Made by a program: the position numbers and the translations under genes. A model generated the notes under the pieces. The model was not told the origin of the DNA. It did not search any database and was given only the letters and a program-made list of their open reading frames with translations. A stretch of DNA of 64,000 nucleotides from Flavobacteriales bacterium (GTDB lineage: Bacteria; Bacteroidota; Bacteroidia; Flavobacteriales_F; PHOS-HE28). This document shows positions 1 through 7,440 of this stretch, in pieces. The stretch spans positions 3,329,497-3,393,496 of the forward strand of contig CP129489.1 in the NCBI GenBank assembly GCA_030584065.1. The letters run 5' to 3'. Position 1 is the stretch's first letter, and each line of letters starts with the position of its first letter.

Positions 1-182
1 TGTGCATGGGTGGGCGCCGCCAGCAGCGAGTCGGCCACGGCGAGCGCCGCCTCGGGCGGCTGCGTGCGCAGCATGCGCGAGAGCTGGCGGGTGCGCTCCT
101 TCAGCGCCGCCGAGCGGCCCCGGCCACTGGCGAGCAACGGCGCCAGTGCGAGCAGCAGGAGCAGAAGGGGCCTTGCGGTCAT
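1..182 (-). CDS. 5' end of an exported protein, cut by the window edge
   Basis: Only the first 60 residues are present; the gene runs off the left edge. The start is an ATG at 182 reading left. Residues 1-18 are a clear signal peptide (MTARP followed by a leucine/alanine run). The mature start carries Arg-rich helical sequence and then an Ala-rich stretch (EAALAVADSLLAAP) of the kind found in tetratricopeptide repeats. TPR proteins with this opening are often exported regulators or sensor kinases in Bacteroidota, but that is inference from a fragment. A -7-like box, CAGCTTTG on the minus strand, lies at 187-194, five bases before the start, which supports this start codon. Confidence 0.6.
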   Translation of the reverse strand, partial: MTARPLLLLLLALAPLLASGRGRSAALKERTRQLSRMLRTQPPEAALAVADSLLAAPTHA

Positions 183-186
183 CGTC

Positions 187-194
187 CAAAGCTG
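187..194 (-). promoter_or_regulatory. -7 box of the leftward gene at 1-182
   Basis: Minus-strand CAGCTTTG matches the Bacteroidota -7 pattern TAnnTTTG at all but the first base. It sits five bases before the ATG, implying a nearly leaderless transcript. No convincing -33 TTG is seen. Confidence 0.4.
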
Positions 195-354
195 ATCATT
201 GCCGGGGCTCAGCGCGCATCGCTGATGCATGAGCGGGAAGATCCGCGGCATGGGCCGGCAAGGGACGGTCATGGAGGAGCAGGACCGCCGTTCACCCGGG
301 AAACCCCGGGGCCCGACCCCTTGCCGGTGGTTTCTTTGCCGGCGCTGCCGGACC

Positions 355-699
355 ATGCCCACTGCCTACACGGTCTATGTGATCGAGCTGAGCCGGAAGG
401 TGTACACCGAGAACTGGAAGTTCCGAGCGGCCAATCCGCAGTACAACGGTGCACGCGAATGCCTCTACGTGGGCATGACGAGCAAGACGCCCCAGGAGCG
501 CTTCGCGCAGCACAGAACCGGCGCGCTCAGCAAGAAGGGCCACGACCTCAGCAGCGCCATCGTGAAGAAGTACGGGCGGTACCTGCGCCCCAGCCTCTAC
601 CAGCACATCGGCCCGCTCAGCCGCGCCGAAGCGCTGGCCGTGGAGCGGGGCCTGGCGCTGGAGCTGCGGCGCAAGGGCTACGCGGTGTGGACGAATTGA
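355..699 (+). CDS. GIY-YIG-like small protein
   Basis: A 114-residue protein. The N-terminus reads TVYVIELSR and residues ~39-50 read CLYVGMTSKTPQERF, which resembles the YVY/YVG beta-strand core and following Arg helix of the GIY-YIG nuclease superfamily. The C-terminal half is helical and Arg/Glu rich. I cannot see a complete catalytic set (the usual Glu and Asn are not obvious), so nuclease activity is not established. The start at 355 is preferred over upstream in-frame ATGs because the resemblance begins there and a TTTCTTTG -7-like box lies about 20 bases upstream. It stands alone between a divergent exported protein and a decayed gene. Confidence 0.6.
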   Translation: MPTAYTVYVIELSRKVYTENWKFRAANPQYNGARECLYVGMTSKTPQERFAQHRTGALSKKGHDLSSAIVKKYGRYLRPSLYQHIGPLSRAEALAVERGLALELRRKGYAVWTN

Positions 700-778
700 G
701 GCGGGGCGCGTACCGTACCCGTGCTTGAGGCGCCGCCCTCCGCCCATCGTCGGGGTCCGTGCGGGGCTCGGTCCACCT

Positions 779-1028
779 TCACCAACGGGTGCACCCGCTC
801 ACGGCCCATGCCAGGTGCGCACGAGCGCGGATGCATCGACTGCGGCCACCGTAGCCCGAGTACCAGTAGCAGCATGGCGTTGAGCACGCCTTCGATGTGG
901 CTGCTTTGGCCCATGCGCGGGTTGGCCAAGGCGGGCACCCGCAGGCCGGTGAGCAGGCCGAACGGCAGCAGCCAGGCACCGGGCTTACGCAGGCGGCGGG
1001 CCTGGTGGTCATGGCAGGGGGAGATTCA
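779..1028 (-). pseudogene. Decayed hydroxylaminobenzene-mutase-like membrane protein
   Basis: Reading leftward from about 1028, one frame gives ARRLRKPGAWLLPFGLLTG, then VPALANPRMGQSSHIEGVLN, then AMLLLVLGLRWPQ. This matches my memory of the HAB-mutase-type small membrane protein family, whose signature is PALANPRMGxSSHLEGVLNG. An in-frame stop replaces the expected start, and near 850 the similarity moves to another frame (ARAHLAWAVSGC), ending at a stop at 779. So it has no start, has a frameshift and is truncated. Family assignment is from memory of the motif, not a search. Confidence 0.55.
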
Positions 1029-1208
1029 TGAGAAGGCACTTCGGCGCAGGGTCGGGCCTCGGTGGCCTTGGGGGCCTGGCCTGAGGACGATCAGAGTCTC
1101 ATATGGCGGTTTCCCGTATCCTTGAATGACCTGGAGCGAGGAGGGGCGGCTCCTAGGGGTGAAGCAGGCCTTCCGTCTTTCGAACATATCCCCAGATCAC
1201 CGAATACT

Positions 1209-1703
1209 ATGCGTCCACTCTTGAAGAAGATCCTCCTCGGCCTGCTGGGCCTGCTGCTCATCGCCCAGTTCTTCCAACCGGACCGCTCCGCGCCGGCAGC
1301 CGACCCGGCGCTCGACATGCTGGTCATGACCGATGCACCGCAGGACATCCGTGATCTGGTGACCGGCGCCTGCTACGACTGCCACAGCTACACCACGGAC
1401 TATCCTTGGTACGCCTACGTGTCCCCGATGAGCTTCATCGTGCAGGACCACATCAACGAGGGCCGCGAGCACCTCAACTTCAGCCTGTGGGACAAGTTCG
1501 CCACCGACAAGCACGCCCGTGAAGCGGGCAAGGAATTGGGGGAAGGCGAGATGCCCCCGGGCTACTATCGCCTGATGCACGGCCACGGCCGCATGGGCGA
1601 TGCCGACAAGCAGAAACTGGTGGCCTGGTTCAATGCGAACCTGGGCAGTGTGGACGGTGGTGGTGGAGAGGCCACCGAGGCCGAGGAGGGCGAAGGGCAT
1701 TGA
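1209..1703 (+). CDS. Haem-binding-domain (Haem_bd) c-type cytochrome-like protein
   Basis: A 164-residue protein. Residues 7-21 form one hydrophobic segment, a signal anchor or signal peptide. A single CXXCH haem-attachment motif, CYDCH, lies at residues 55-59, followed by a PWYAYVSP segment. The block NFSLWDKF and the GEMPPGYYRLMH segment near residue 117 are typical of the Haem_bd family. Family members are periplasmic mono-haem proteins of uncertain redox partner. The C-terminus is a low-complexity Gly/Glu tail. The start at 1209 is chosen because the hydrophobic segment starts there. A frameshifted paralogue lies at 13171-13651. Confidence 0.85.
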   Translation: MRPLLKKILLGLLGLLLIAQFFQPDRSAPAADPALDMLVMTDAPQDIRDLVTGACYDCHSYTTDYPWYAYVSPMSFIVQDHINEGREHLNFSLWDKFATDKHAREAGKELGEGEMPPGYYRLMHGHGRMGDADKQKLVAWFNANLGSVDGGGGEATEAEEGEGH

Positions 1704-1710
1704 GCAGCGC

Positions 1711-1818
1711 TCAATTTCTCCACCGGATCCGCAGATACGCCGCGTTGCCGCGCACGTTCCAGTCCAGGCCGTTGTCGTTCCAGATCGATTGCGCAATGAT
1801 GCCCGGCTTGATGCGCCG
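1711..1818 (-). pseudogene. C-terminal remnant of an outer-membrane barrel gene
   Basis: Read leftward, this stretch encodes QSIWNDNGLDWNVRGNAAYL followed by RIRWRN and a stop at 1711. The intact barrel gene at 4224 ends QSFWNDNGLDWNVRGNAAYL, RIRWSY, stop, and the two are nearly identical at DNA level too. An in-frame TGA lies about 36 codons upstream and nothing recognisable precedes it. It is the tail of a lost paralogue or a partial duplication. Confidence 0.7.
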
Positions 1819-1848
1819 ATCGCTTCAAGAGCGCCTCATGTAACGATA

Positions 1849-1878
1849 ACGGGCGATGACCGTTCTGCCATCGCCCGT
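1849..1878 (-). terminator. Terminator of the leftward gene at 1899
   Basis: Perfect 10-bp stem ACGGGCGATG / CATCGCCCGT with a 10-base loop, about 20 bases past the stop codon of the T9SS protein. Minus-strand sequence after the stem is only moderately T-rich (TATCGTTAC). Confidence 0.6.
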
Positions 1879-1898
1879 CACCGGATTCAAGGACCTGC

Positions 1899-3986
1899 TC
1901 AATCCACCTTCACCACCCGCTGCACGTGCTCCCGGTCCTGTTGCCGGTAGCGGACGAAGTACAGGCCTTCGGGTAGCGCTGACAGGTCGAGTGTGGCCTG
2001 TGAAGAGGAGAACCGTTCAGTGAGCACCACGGCACCCAGCGCATCCACCACCTCGACCTGTCCCAATACGCCACCATCGTCCATCCGCACGTTGATCATA
2101 CCGTTGGTCGGATTGGGCCAGAGCATCGGTGCGTTCGACGCAGAGGCCTCTGGCATATCCGTGGAAATGTCGCTCCCACGTCCCCAAACGCCCTCGCGGT
2201 GCGTGCCCGCCAGCAGGCGGCCGTCACTGGTGTTCAGGAAGCAGCGCACCGAGGTGCCCGCTGGCATGCCTTCCGATGCATCGGCCCAGGTGAGCCCGCC
2301 ATCCGCACTGGCGTAAAGGCCGGGCACGGCGGCACCGGTCTGCGGCCAGCTTGCATCGAAGCCCGCGAAGAGCGAATCATTGTGGAAGGCGATCGCCCTG
2401 CAGTACATGCCGGCCGGTAGGCCGCTGTTGGCCGCCTGGAAGCTGTTGCCCCCATCCATGCTGCGATAGAACTGTGTGTAGGCACCGCTCTTGGCGCTCA
2501 CCACGAGCAGTCCCGGTCGGGAGGCCATGGCCTCGATCTGCAGCACGCCGCTCAGCCCGTTGAGCACCGTCCAGGTGTTGCCATTGGTGGTGCGCTGCAG
2601 TCCGCTCGTGGTGCCGGCGTAGAGCGCGCCATCCGCAACGTGCAGTGCCGTGACCAGGCTGGGGGATGGAATCGACTGCCAGGTGAGGCCCTCGTCCACA
2701 CTGCGGAAGATGCCGTCCCCATAGGTGCTGGCGTACAGCGCACTGTTCCAGGCCACGATCGCGGTCACATCGCCCGAAGGTCCGTTCTGCAGGAGGTTGG
2801 TCCACGTGAGGCCGTTGTCGGTGCTGCGGTACATGTTCAGCTGCGCACTGGCCAGCAGGAATTCCTCGCCGGCATACAGGGCGTCGAAATTCAGTTCCAC
2901 GGCCAGCCCGGCATTGCGTGGTTGCCAGGTGAGGCCGCCGTCGGTGCTCATGTGCACCCCTTCGCTCTGTCCCGCCTCCGTATTGCGCGTGGTGGCGAAC
3001 AGGCGGTCACCGGCATCCACCATGGTCACCAAACTGGTGTGCGGGATGCCGCCATCGGTGTGGCTCCACTGTGGCGTTGTGCCGGTGGTGCGCCAGATAC
3101 CTCGGTTGGTGGCCAGCAGCAGGTCTCCGCCGCTGCGCACCAGGGTGTGGGGAAGCAGGGAAGGCGCCAGGCCCTGTGACATCAGGGTCCAAGTGAGCCC
3201 GCCATCCGTGCTGCGGCGAACGCCGCCGTAGGGGTTGATGCCCAGGTGCACCGTGTCGCCCTCCACCAGCATGGCCATGCCCTGCCAGCTTCCCACCGGC
3301 GCGCTGTGGGGCACGGTGGGGGTCCAGCTCTGGCCGTGGTCCGTGCTGCGGAACACCCCATGCTGGTTGGTGGTGAGCAACTGGTAGTCCGCATTGCCCG
3401 CGATGCGCAATGCACTGACGAAGTTGGGCAGACCGCTCATTAGGTTGGTCCAGCTATTCCCTTGGTCATTGGTCCGGAACAGCATGCCTGCGCCGATGCT
3501 GTACAGGTAGGTACCGTCGCTGCCCAGGTGCTGCATGAAGCTGCCTAGCTGGTCGTTCGGGTCGGCGTCCGTCCAGCTCTGTCCGCCGTTGCAGCTGCGG
3601 CGCACACCGCTGTTGTCATTCACGCTGTAGAAGCAGCCGTTGTGCCAGATCAGGTCGTTCACGGCGGTCACGTCAACCGACTGCCAGCCGGCGCCGCCGT
3701 TAATGCTCCGGAAGACCCCGTGGGAGTAGCCGCCCACGATAATTACGCTGCCGTTGGAGGCGAGGCTGTTGAAGAAGGCCTCGGGCAGACCGGTCACCAG
3801 CACCCAATCGGTACCATCGCTGCTCTGATAGAGACCGTGCTCGGTGGCCGCGAAGTGGGTGCCGACGTGCACCACAAGGTCCATTACCGTGCCCCCGTTA
3901 GGGCCGTTGAAACGCTGCCAAACGGCCTGCGCGGTGGTGAGGAGGAGGGAGGAGAGAACGAGAAGAAGGGATCGGAAGCCGTGCAT
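1899..3986 (-). CDS. Secreted beta-propeller (BNR/sortilin-like) protein with T9SS sorting domain
   Basis: A 695-residue exported protein. Residues 1-21 are a signal peptide ending TAQA. The body, about 25-610, is a run of BNR/Asp-box repeats of the type S.D.G.TW (STDGGLTW, STDHGQSWT, SVDEGLTWQS), which predicts one or more sialidase/sortilin-type beta-propellers. The last ~75 residues are a type A T9SS sorting domain: MLWPNPTNGMINV, an EVVDALG strand, then LPEGLYFVRY and a basic tail. It should therefore cross the outer membrane by T9SS and be anchored or released. No catalytic residues are seen, so an adhesive or binding role is more likely than a sialidase one. A possible -7 box (GAGCTTTG, minus strand) lies at 4043-4050. 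Confidence 0.9.
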   Translation of the reverse strand: MHGFRSLLLVLSSLLLTTAQAVWQRFNGPNGGTVMDLVVHVGTHFAATEHGLYQSSDGTDWVLVTGLPEAFFNSLASNGSVIIVGGYSHGVFRSINGGAGWQSVDVTAVNDLIWHNGCFYSVNDNSGVRRSCNGGQSWTDADPNDQLGSFMQHLGSDGTYLYSIGAGMLFRTNDQGNSWTNLMSGLPNFVSALRIAGNADYQLLTTNQHGVFRSTDHGQSWTPTVPHSAPVGSWQGMAMLVEGDTVHLGINPYGGVRRSTDGGLTWTLMSQGLAPSLLPHTLVRSGGDLLLATNRGIWRTTGTTPQWSHTDGGIPHTSLVTMVDAGDRLFATTRNTEAGQSEGVHMSTDGGLTWQPRNAGLAVELNFDALYAGEEFLLASAQLNMYRSTDNGLTWTNLLQNGPSGDVTAIVAWNSALYASTYGDGIFRSVDEGLTWQSIPSPSLVTALHVADGALYAGTTSGLQRTTNGNTWTVLNGLSGVLQIEAMASRPGLLVVSAKSGAYTQFYRSMDGGNSFQAANSGLPAGMYCRAIAFHNDSLFAGFDASWPQTGAAVPGLYASADGGLTWADASEGMPAGTSVRCFLNTSDGRLLAGTHREGVWGRGSDISTDMPEASASNAPMLWPNPTNGMINVRMDDGGVLGQVEVVDALGAVVLTERFSSSQATLDLSALPEGLYFVRYRQQDREHVQRVVKVD

Positions 3987-4223
3987 GTTCGTGTTGCGTT
4001 CGTGTCATGGCCACGGCAATAGGCCATGGCAGGTACGGGACGCAAAGCTCCCCCGGCTGTTACAGGCGTGAAGGCCCATGCCGGATGGGGCGGCAGCATG
4101 AAGCCGACGAAACGGGTGAATGCGGTGATGGAACGGCGGGGCAGGTGTCCGGCTCCCGGCTCGATCGGGAAGCAGCCGCATGGATGCGCGACCCCGGGCG
4201 CGAATCAACCCCGCTGGAGGGGC

Positions 4224-5492
4224 TCAATAACTCCAGCGGATCCGCAGGTACGCCGCGTTGCCGCGTACGTTCCAGTCCAGGCCGTTGTCGTTCCAGAACG
4301 ACTGCACCGTGAGGTCCAGGTCGAAGCTGGTGGCCACGTTCCACGTGAAGGTGGGGAAGAACACCGTCGTATTCAGGTGCGGGCTGTAGAGCACGGCCAC
4401 GTTCATGCCAGTGATGGGCGAGAAGGCCTTGTTGGCCCCGGCGAAGAAGGTGTGCTCGAAGGGGAGGAGCTGCTTGGCGCTGAGCGGCAGGCTCAACAGC
4501 GGGTTCGTGAAGTCGCGCACCGCGTTGCCCAGTGAGTTGTAGAGGTAGGAGGCGCTGAGGTACCAGTTGCCGCCGAAGGTGCGGTCGGCCATCACCGAGG
4601 CGGTGAACACGCCGGTGCTGTCCAGTGGTTTGACCTTCGGCAGGAACCAGGAGGCCTCGCCCTTGAAGCCGGCATCCTTGATGTGGCCCGCCCAGCCGCC
4701 GCCCAGAACGAGGTCCTTACGGTAGAGGCCCGCCAGCACCTGGTAGTCATACTTCCGCCGGTTGAACTTGTACAGGGCGGCGCCGATGTGGTCGTCGGGA
4801 CCAGTGCCGCGTGCATACGCCACTTCGAGCGTCCGTTCGGATGACGGGAACCACAGTGCCCGAACCGCATCGCTGCCGGGGCGCTCCTCGTAGTCGAAGT
4901 CCAGGTAGTTGAAGGCGTTGAAGAGGTCGTTGGGGTTCCACACGTTGTTGATGCCCCAGTTGATGCGCTGCCGGCCGATGTGGGCCTCCCATTTCTCGCG
5001 TCGGTGGCTCAGCACAGCGCGGTCGAAGGTGGTGAGCAGCACGGCGCCGGGTTCGTCCACCCATAGCACGCTCATGCGCACGTTGCCGGTGTCCACGTCC
5101 ACCGTGCGGCCGAACTCCGGCTGCAGCTTCACGGCCTCGCCGTAGAAGAAGCGGTTGCGCATGCCCGCCTTCAGCGAGGTGTGGCGGGTCAGCACCGCCT
5201 GCAGGTTCAGGCGGTGGTGGAAGAGCTCGTTGGTGACGAGCTGGTCGATGTCGTTCACCCAGCTGGCGGAGTGCAGGTACTTCAGGTAGCCGCCGGCGGT
5301 GAGGTTGGGCTTGAAGGCGGTGGTATCCTGTGCTGACACCGCGAGGGGCGCGAAGAGGAACGGCAGAGCCGCGACGAGAAATGCGGGCAACCACAGAGGC
5401 ACAGAGGGCGCAGAGAAAATGCTCAGGTGCCGCTCCAACGAGGGAACCTGAAGCGTGCTCGCTGCAGCTCTTGATGCGCTCCGCATTTCCAT
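4224..5492 (-). CDS. Outer-membrane beta-barrel (porin-like) protein; 5' end lies in a repeat element
   Basis: Up to 422 residues. A hydrophobic signal (WLPAFLVAALPFLFAPLAVS, then AQD) is followed by alternating strands ending in an aromatic residue (RIRWSY-stop), as in outer-membrane barrels. Segments such as HIGRQRINWGINNVWNPNDL resemble DUF1302/alginate-export-like barrels, but I cannot name the family. The first ~35 codons, including both ATGs, come from a dispersed repeat at 5391-5519, so the true start is unsettled. In-frame GTG and TTG codons just before the hydrophobic segment (near 5401 and 5392) would also give a good signal peptide. It is the last gene of a leftward cluster with an ABC exporter and LolA-like carrier and probably acts as their outer-membrane partner. 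Confidence 0.7.
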   Translation of the reverse strand: MEMRSASRAAASTLQVPSLERHLSIFSAPSVPLWLPAFLVAALPFLFAPLAVSAQDTTAFKPNLTAGGYLKYLHSASWVNDIDQLVTNELFHHRLNLQAVLTRHTSLKAGMRNRFFYGEAVKLQPEFGRTVDVDTGNVRMSVLWVDEPGAVLLTTFDRAVLSHRREKWEAHIGRQRINWGINNVWNPNDLFNAFNYLDFDYEERPGSDAVRALWFPSSERTLEVAYARGTGPDDHIGAALYKFNRRKYDYQVLAGLYRKDLVLGGGWAGHIKDAGFKGEASWFLPKVKPLDSTGVFTASVMADRTFGGNWYLSASYLYNSLGNAVRDFTNPLLSLPLSAKQLLPFEHTFFAGANKAFSPITGMNVAVLYSPHLNTTVFFPTFTWNVATSFDLDLTVQSFWNDNGLDWNVRGNAAYLRIRWSY

Positions 5493-5519
5493 GCTCCGTG
5501 CCCTCTGTGTCTCTGTGGT
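5391..5519. repeat. Dispersed repeat element with CACAGAG-type inverted ends
   Basis: The left end reads CCACAGAGGCACAGAGGGC and the right end is the near-exact inverted copy (complement CCACAGAGACACAGAGGGC), with about 90 bp between. I recall CACAGAG/CTCTGTG elements of this kind scattered through many unrelated environmental genomes. There is no coding capacity of its own. It separates the ABC ATPase stop (5529) from the barrel gene and supplies the barrel ORF's first codons. Confidence 0.65.
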
Positions 5520-5528
5520 GAGTTGGGC

Positions 5529-6230
5529 TTATGCGTTCACCTTGTCATCCACCACCTTCCCGTCCTCCAGGGTGATCACCCGGCGTGCCCTCTGGATCAC
5601 GCGCTGGTCGTGGGTGGAGAAGAGGAAGGTGATGTGCTCCTCGGCGTTGAGCTGCGCCATGGTGTCCAGCAGCTTGAAGGCGGCTGCGGAATCGAGGTTG
5701 GCGGTGGGCTCGTCGGCCAAGATGAACTGCGGCTTGGGGGCCAGCGCACGCGCCACGGCCACACGCTGCTGCTGCCCGCCGCTGAGCTCGTTGGGGCGCT
5801 TGTCGGCCTTGTCCCAGAGGCCCATGCCGCGCAGCAGCTCGTCCACACGGGCATCGATCTCCTTCCGCGGACGCCCCTGAAGAAGCATCGTGAACTCGAT
5901 GTTCTCCCGCGCGGTGAACACGGGGATGAGGTTGTAGCTCTGGAACACGAAGCCGATGTTGCGCAGGCGGAAGTCGATCAGCTGGTTGTCGTTGAGCGTG
6001 CCGATGTCGAGCCCGTTCACCACCACGCGCCCGCTGGTGGGGCGGTCCAGCCCGCCGATCATGTTCAGCACGGTGGTCTTGCCGCTGCCGCTGGGCCCGC
6101 GCAGCGCCACGAACTCGCCGCGCTCGATGTGCAGATGCACCCCGTTCACCGCATGCACGGGGATCTTGTCCTGGTCGTAGGTCTTCACCAGTTCGTGGGC
6201 GTCGATGACGACGTTCTCTCCGTGCTTCAT
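5529..6230 (-). CDS. ABC transporter ATP-binding protein, LolD/MacB type
   Basis: A 233-residue ATPase. Walker A is GPSGSGKTT at about residue 40, the signature is LSGGQQQRVAVARAL and Walker B is FILADEPTANLDS, followed by the H-loop STHD. This is the MacB/LolD subgroup, which energises FtsX-type permeases without the substrate crossing the membrane through the transporter. Its ATG overlaps the stop of the preceding permease by four bases (ATGA), so the two are translationally coupled. Together with the permeases at 6227 and 7441 and the LolA-like protein at 9734, it likely extracts lipid or lipoprotein substrates from the inner membrane. Confidence 0.93.
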   Translation of the reverse strand: MKHGENVVIDAHELVKTYDQDKIPVHAVNGVHLHIERGEFVALRGPSGSGKTTVLNMIGGLDRPTSGRVVVNGLDIGTLNDNQLIDFRLRNIGFVFQSYNLIPVFTARENIEFTMLLQGRPRKEIDARVDELLRGMGLWDKADKRPNELSGGQQQRVAVARALAPKPQFILADEPTANLDSAAAFKLLDTMAQLNAEEHITFLFSTHDQRVIQRARRVITLEDGKVVDDKVNA

Positions 6231-7438
6231 TTCCGGATGGCTTCCGCCGCGTTGAGTCTCAGGGCCCGGATGGCCGGGTAGATCGCTGAGAGGAGCGAGA
6301 TGGCCACCACCATGGCGAGAATGACAAGGGCGTGGTAGAGCTTCATCGAAGGGAACACGTGCGGGTCATATCCGAACTGGGTGGCTGTCTCGCCCCAGGT
6401 CCGCAGGTTGATGCCCTTGTTCGCGCCCCAGCCGATGGCGATGGCGGAGAGCAGCGCGCCCACCGGCACACCCGCCATCACCACGAGCAGGGTCTCCAGC
6501 ACCACCATGCCGAAGATGCGCGCGCGGCCCATGCCCACGGCCATCAGCATCCCGATCTCGCGCGTTCGCTCCAGCACGGCCATCAGCATGGTGTTCACCA
6601 GGCCGAAGGCGAGCGCGAGGAAGATGATGCCCAGCAGCACGAACATCATCTGGTCGAAGGTGCCCACGAGGATCCGCATCTCCGGGCTCAGTTCGGACCA
6701 TCCGCGCACCAGCAGGCCGGGCAGCGATGCGCGCAGGGCGGCCACCTCGGGCTCCACGGCCTCGCTGTGGTCCAGCAGCAGGGCGATCTCGTGCACTTCG
6801 TCGCCGAGGCCCAGCATGTCCGCGGCATCGCTGCGGGTGATGTAGGCGTTGGCATCATCGCGCGGACCGTTGATGGTGGCATAGATGCCGATCACGCGGA
6901 AGGCGCCGCTCACGATGTCGCCGCCGGGGCCTTGCGCCATCACCACCACCTTGCCGCGCAGCTTCACCTTCAGCTGGCGGGCCACCTTGGTGCTGATGAG
7001 GATGCCGTGGCGCCGCTCCGCGCTGAACCATTCGCCTTCCTTCAGCGCGCTGCGCAGTCCGGTGGTGGCGTCCTCGCGGTCGGGGTCCACACCGTTGAGG
7101 CGCAGGCCGGTGCTGCCCGTGGGCGATTGCAGCATGCCGGGGAAGGCCACGCGCGGGGCCACACTGCGCACGTGCGGGCGCTGTGCCAGCATCTGCACCA
7201 GGCTGTCGGCCTGCGGGATGCGGAACACGGGGTCCTGGTCGGCGATGAAGCCGGGGTGATGGACCTGGACGTGCGAGGTCTCGTGCCGCACCACGCTGTC
7301 GATGCGCTGTTCGATGAAGCCCTGGTAGAAAGCCACGAGCAAGGCCGAGGCGAAGAGGCCGATGGCGACCGCGGCGATGATGATGCCGCTGCGTCCGGGG
7401 TGGCGCCACACGTTGCGCCAGGCGAGCTTCAGCAGCAT
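6227..7438 (-). CDS. FtsX/LolE-type ABC transporter permease
   Basis: A 403-residue membrane protein with the LolC/E layout: one helix at ~20-40 (after MLLKLAWRNVWRHPGRSG), a large periplasmic domain, then three helices between ~275 and 395. The C-terminus ends YPAIRALRLNAAEAIRK, the usual end of FtsX-family permeases. The start at 7438 is chosen because the WRN(V/L)WR opening is shared with the next permease. The upstream gene's stop is only two bases away, and its own stop overlaps the ATPase start. The two permeases are diverged and probably form a heterodimer. Confidence 0.9.
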   Translation of the reverse strand: MLLKLAWRNVWRHPGRSGIIIAAVAIGLFASALLVAFYQGFIEQRIDSVVRHETSHVQVHHPGFIADQDPVFRIPQADSLVQMLAQRPHVRSVAPRVAFPGMLQSPTGSTGLRLNGVDPDREDATTGLRSALKEGEWFSAERRHGILISTKVARQLKVKLRGKVVVMAQGPGGDIVSGAFRVIGIYATINGPRDDANAYITRSDAADMLGLGDEVHEIALLLDHSEAVEPEVAALRASLPGLLVRGWSELSPEMRILVGTFDQMMFVLLGIIFLALAFGLVNTMLMAVLERTREIGMLMAVGMGRARIFGMVVLETLLVVMAGVPVGALLSAIAIGWGANKGINLRTWGETATQFGYDPHVFPSMKLYHALVILAMVVAISLLSAIYPAIRALRLNAAEAIRK

Positions 7439-7440
7439 GG

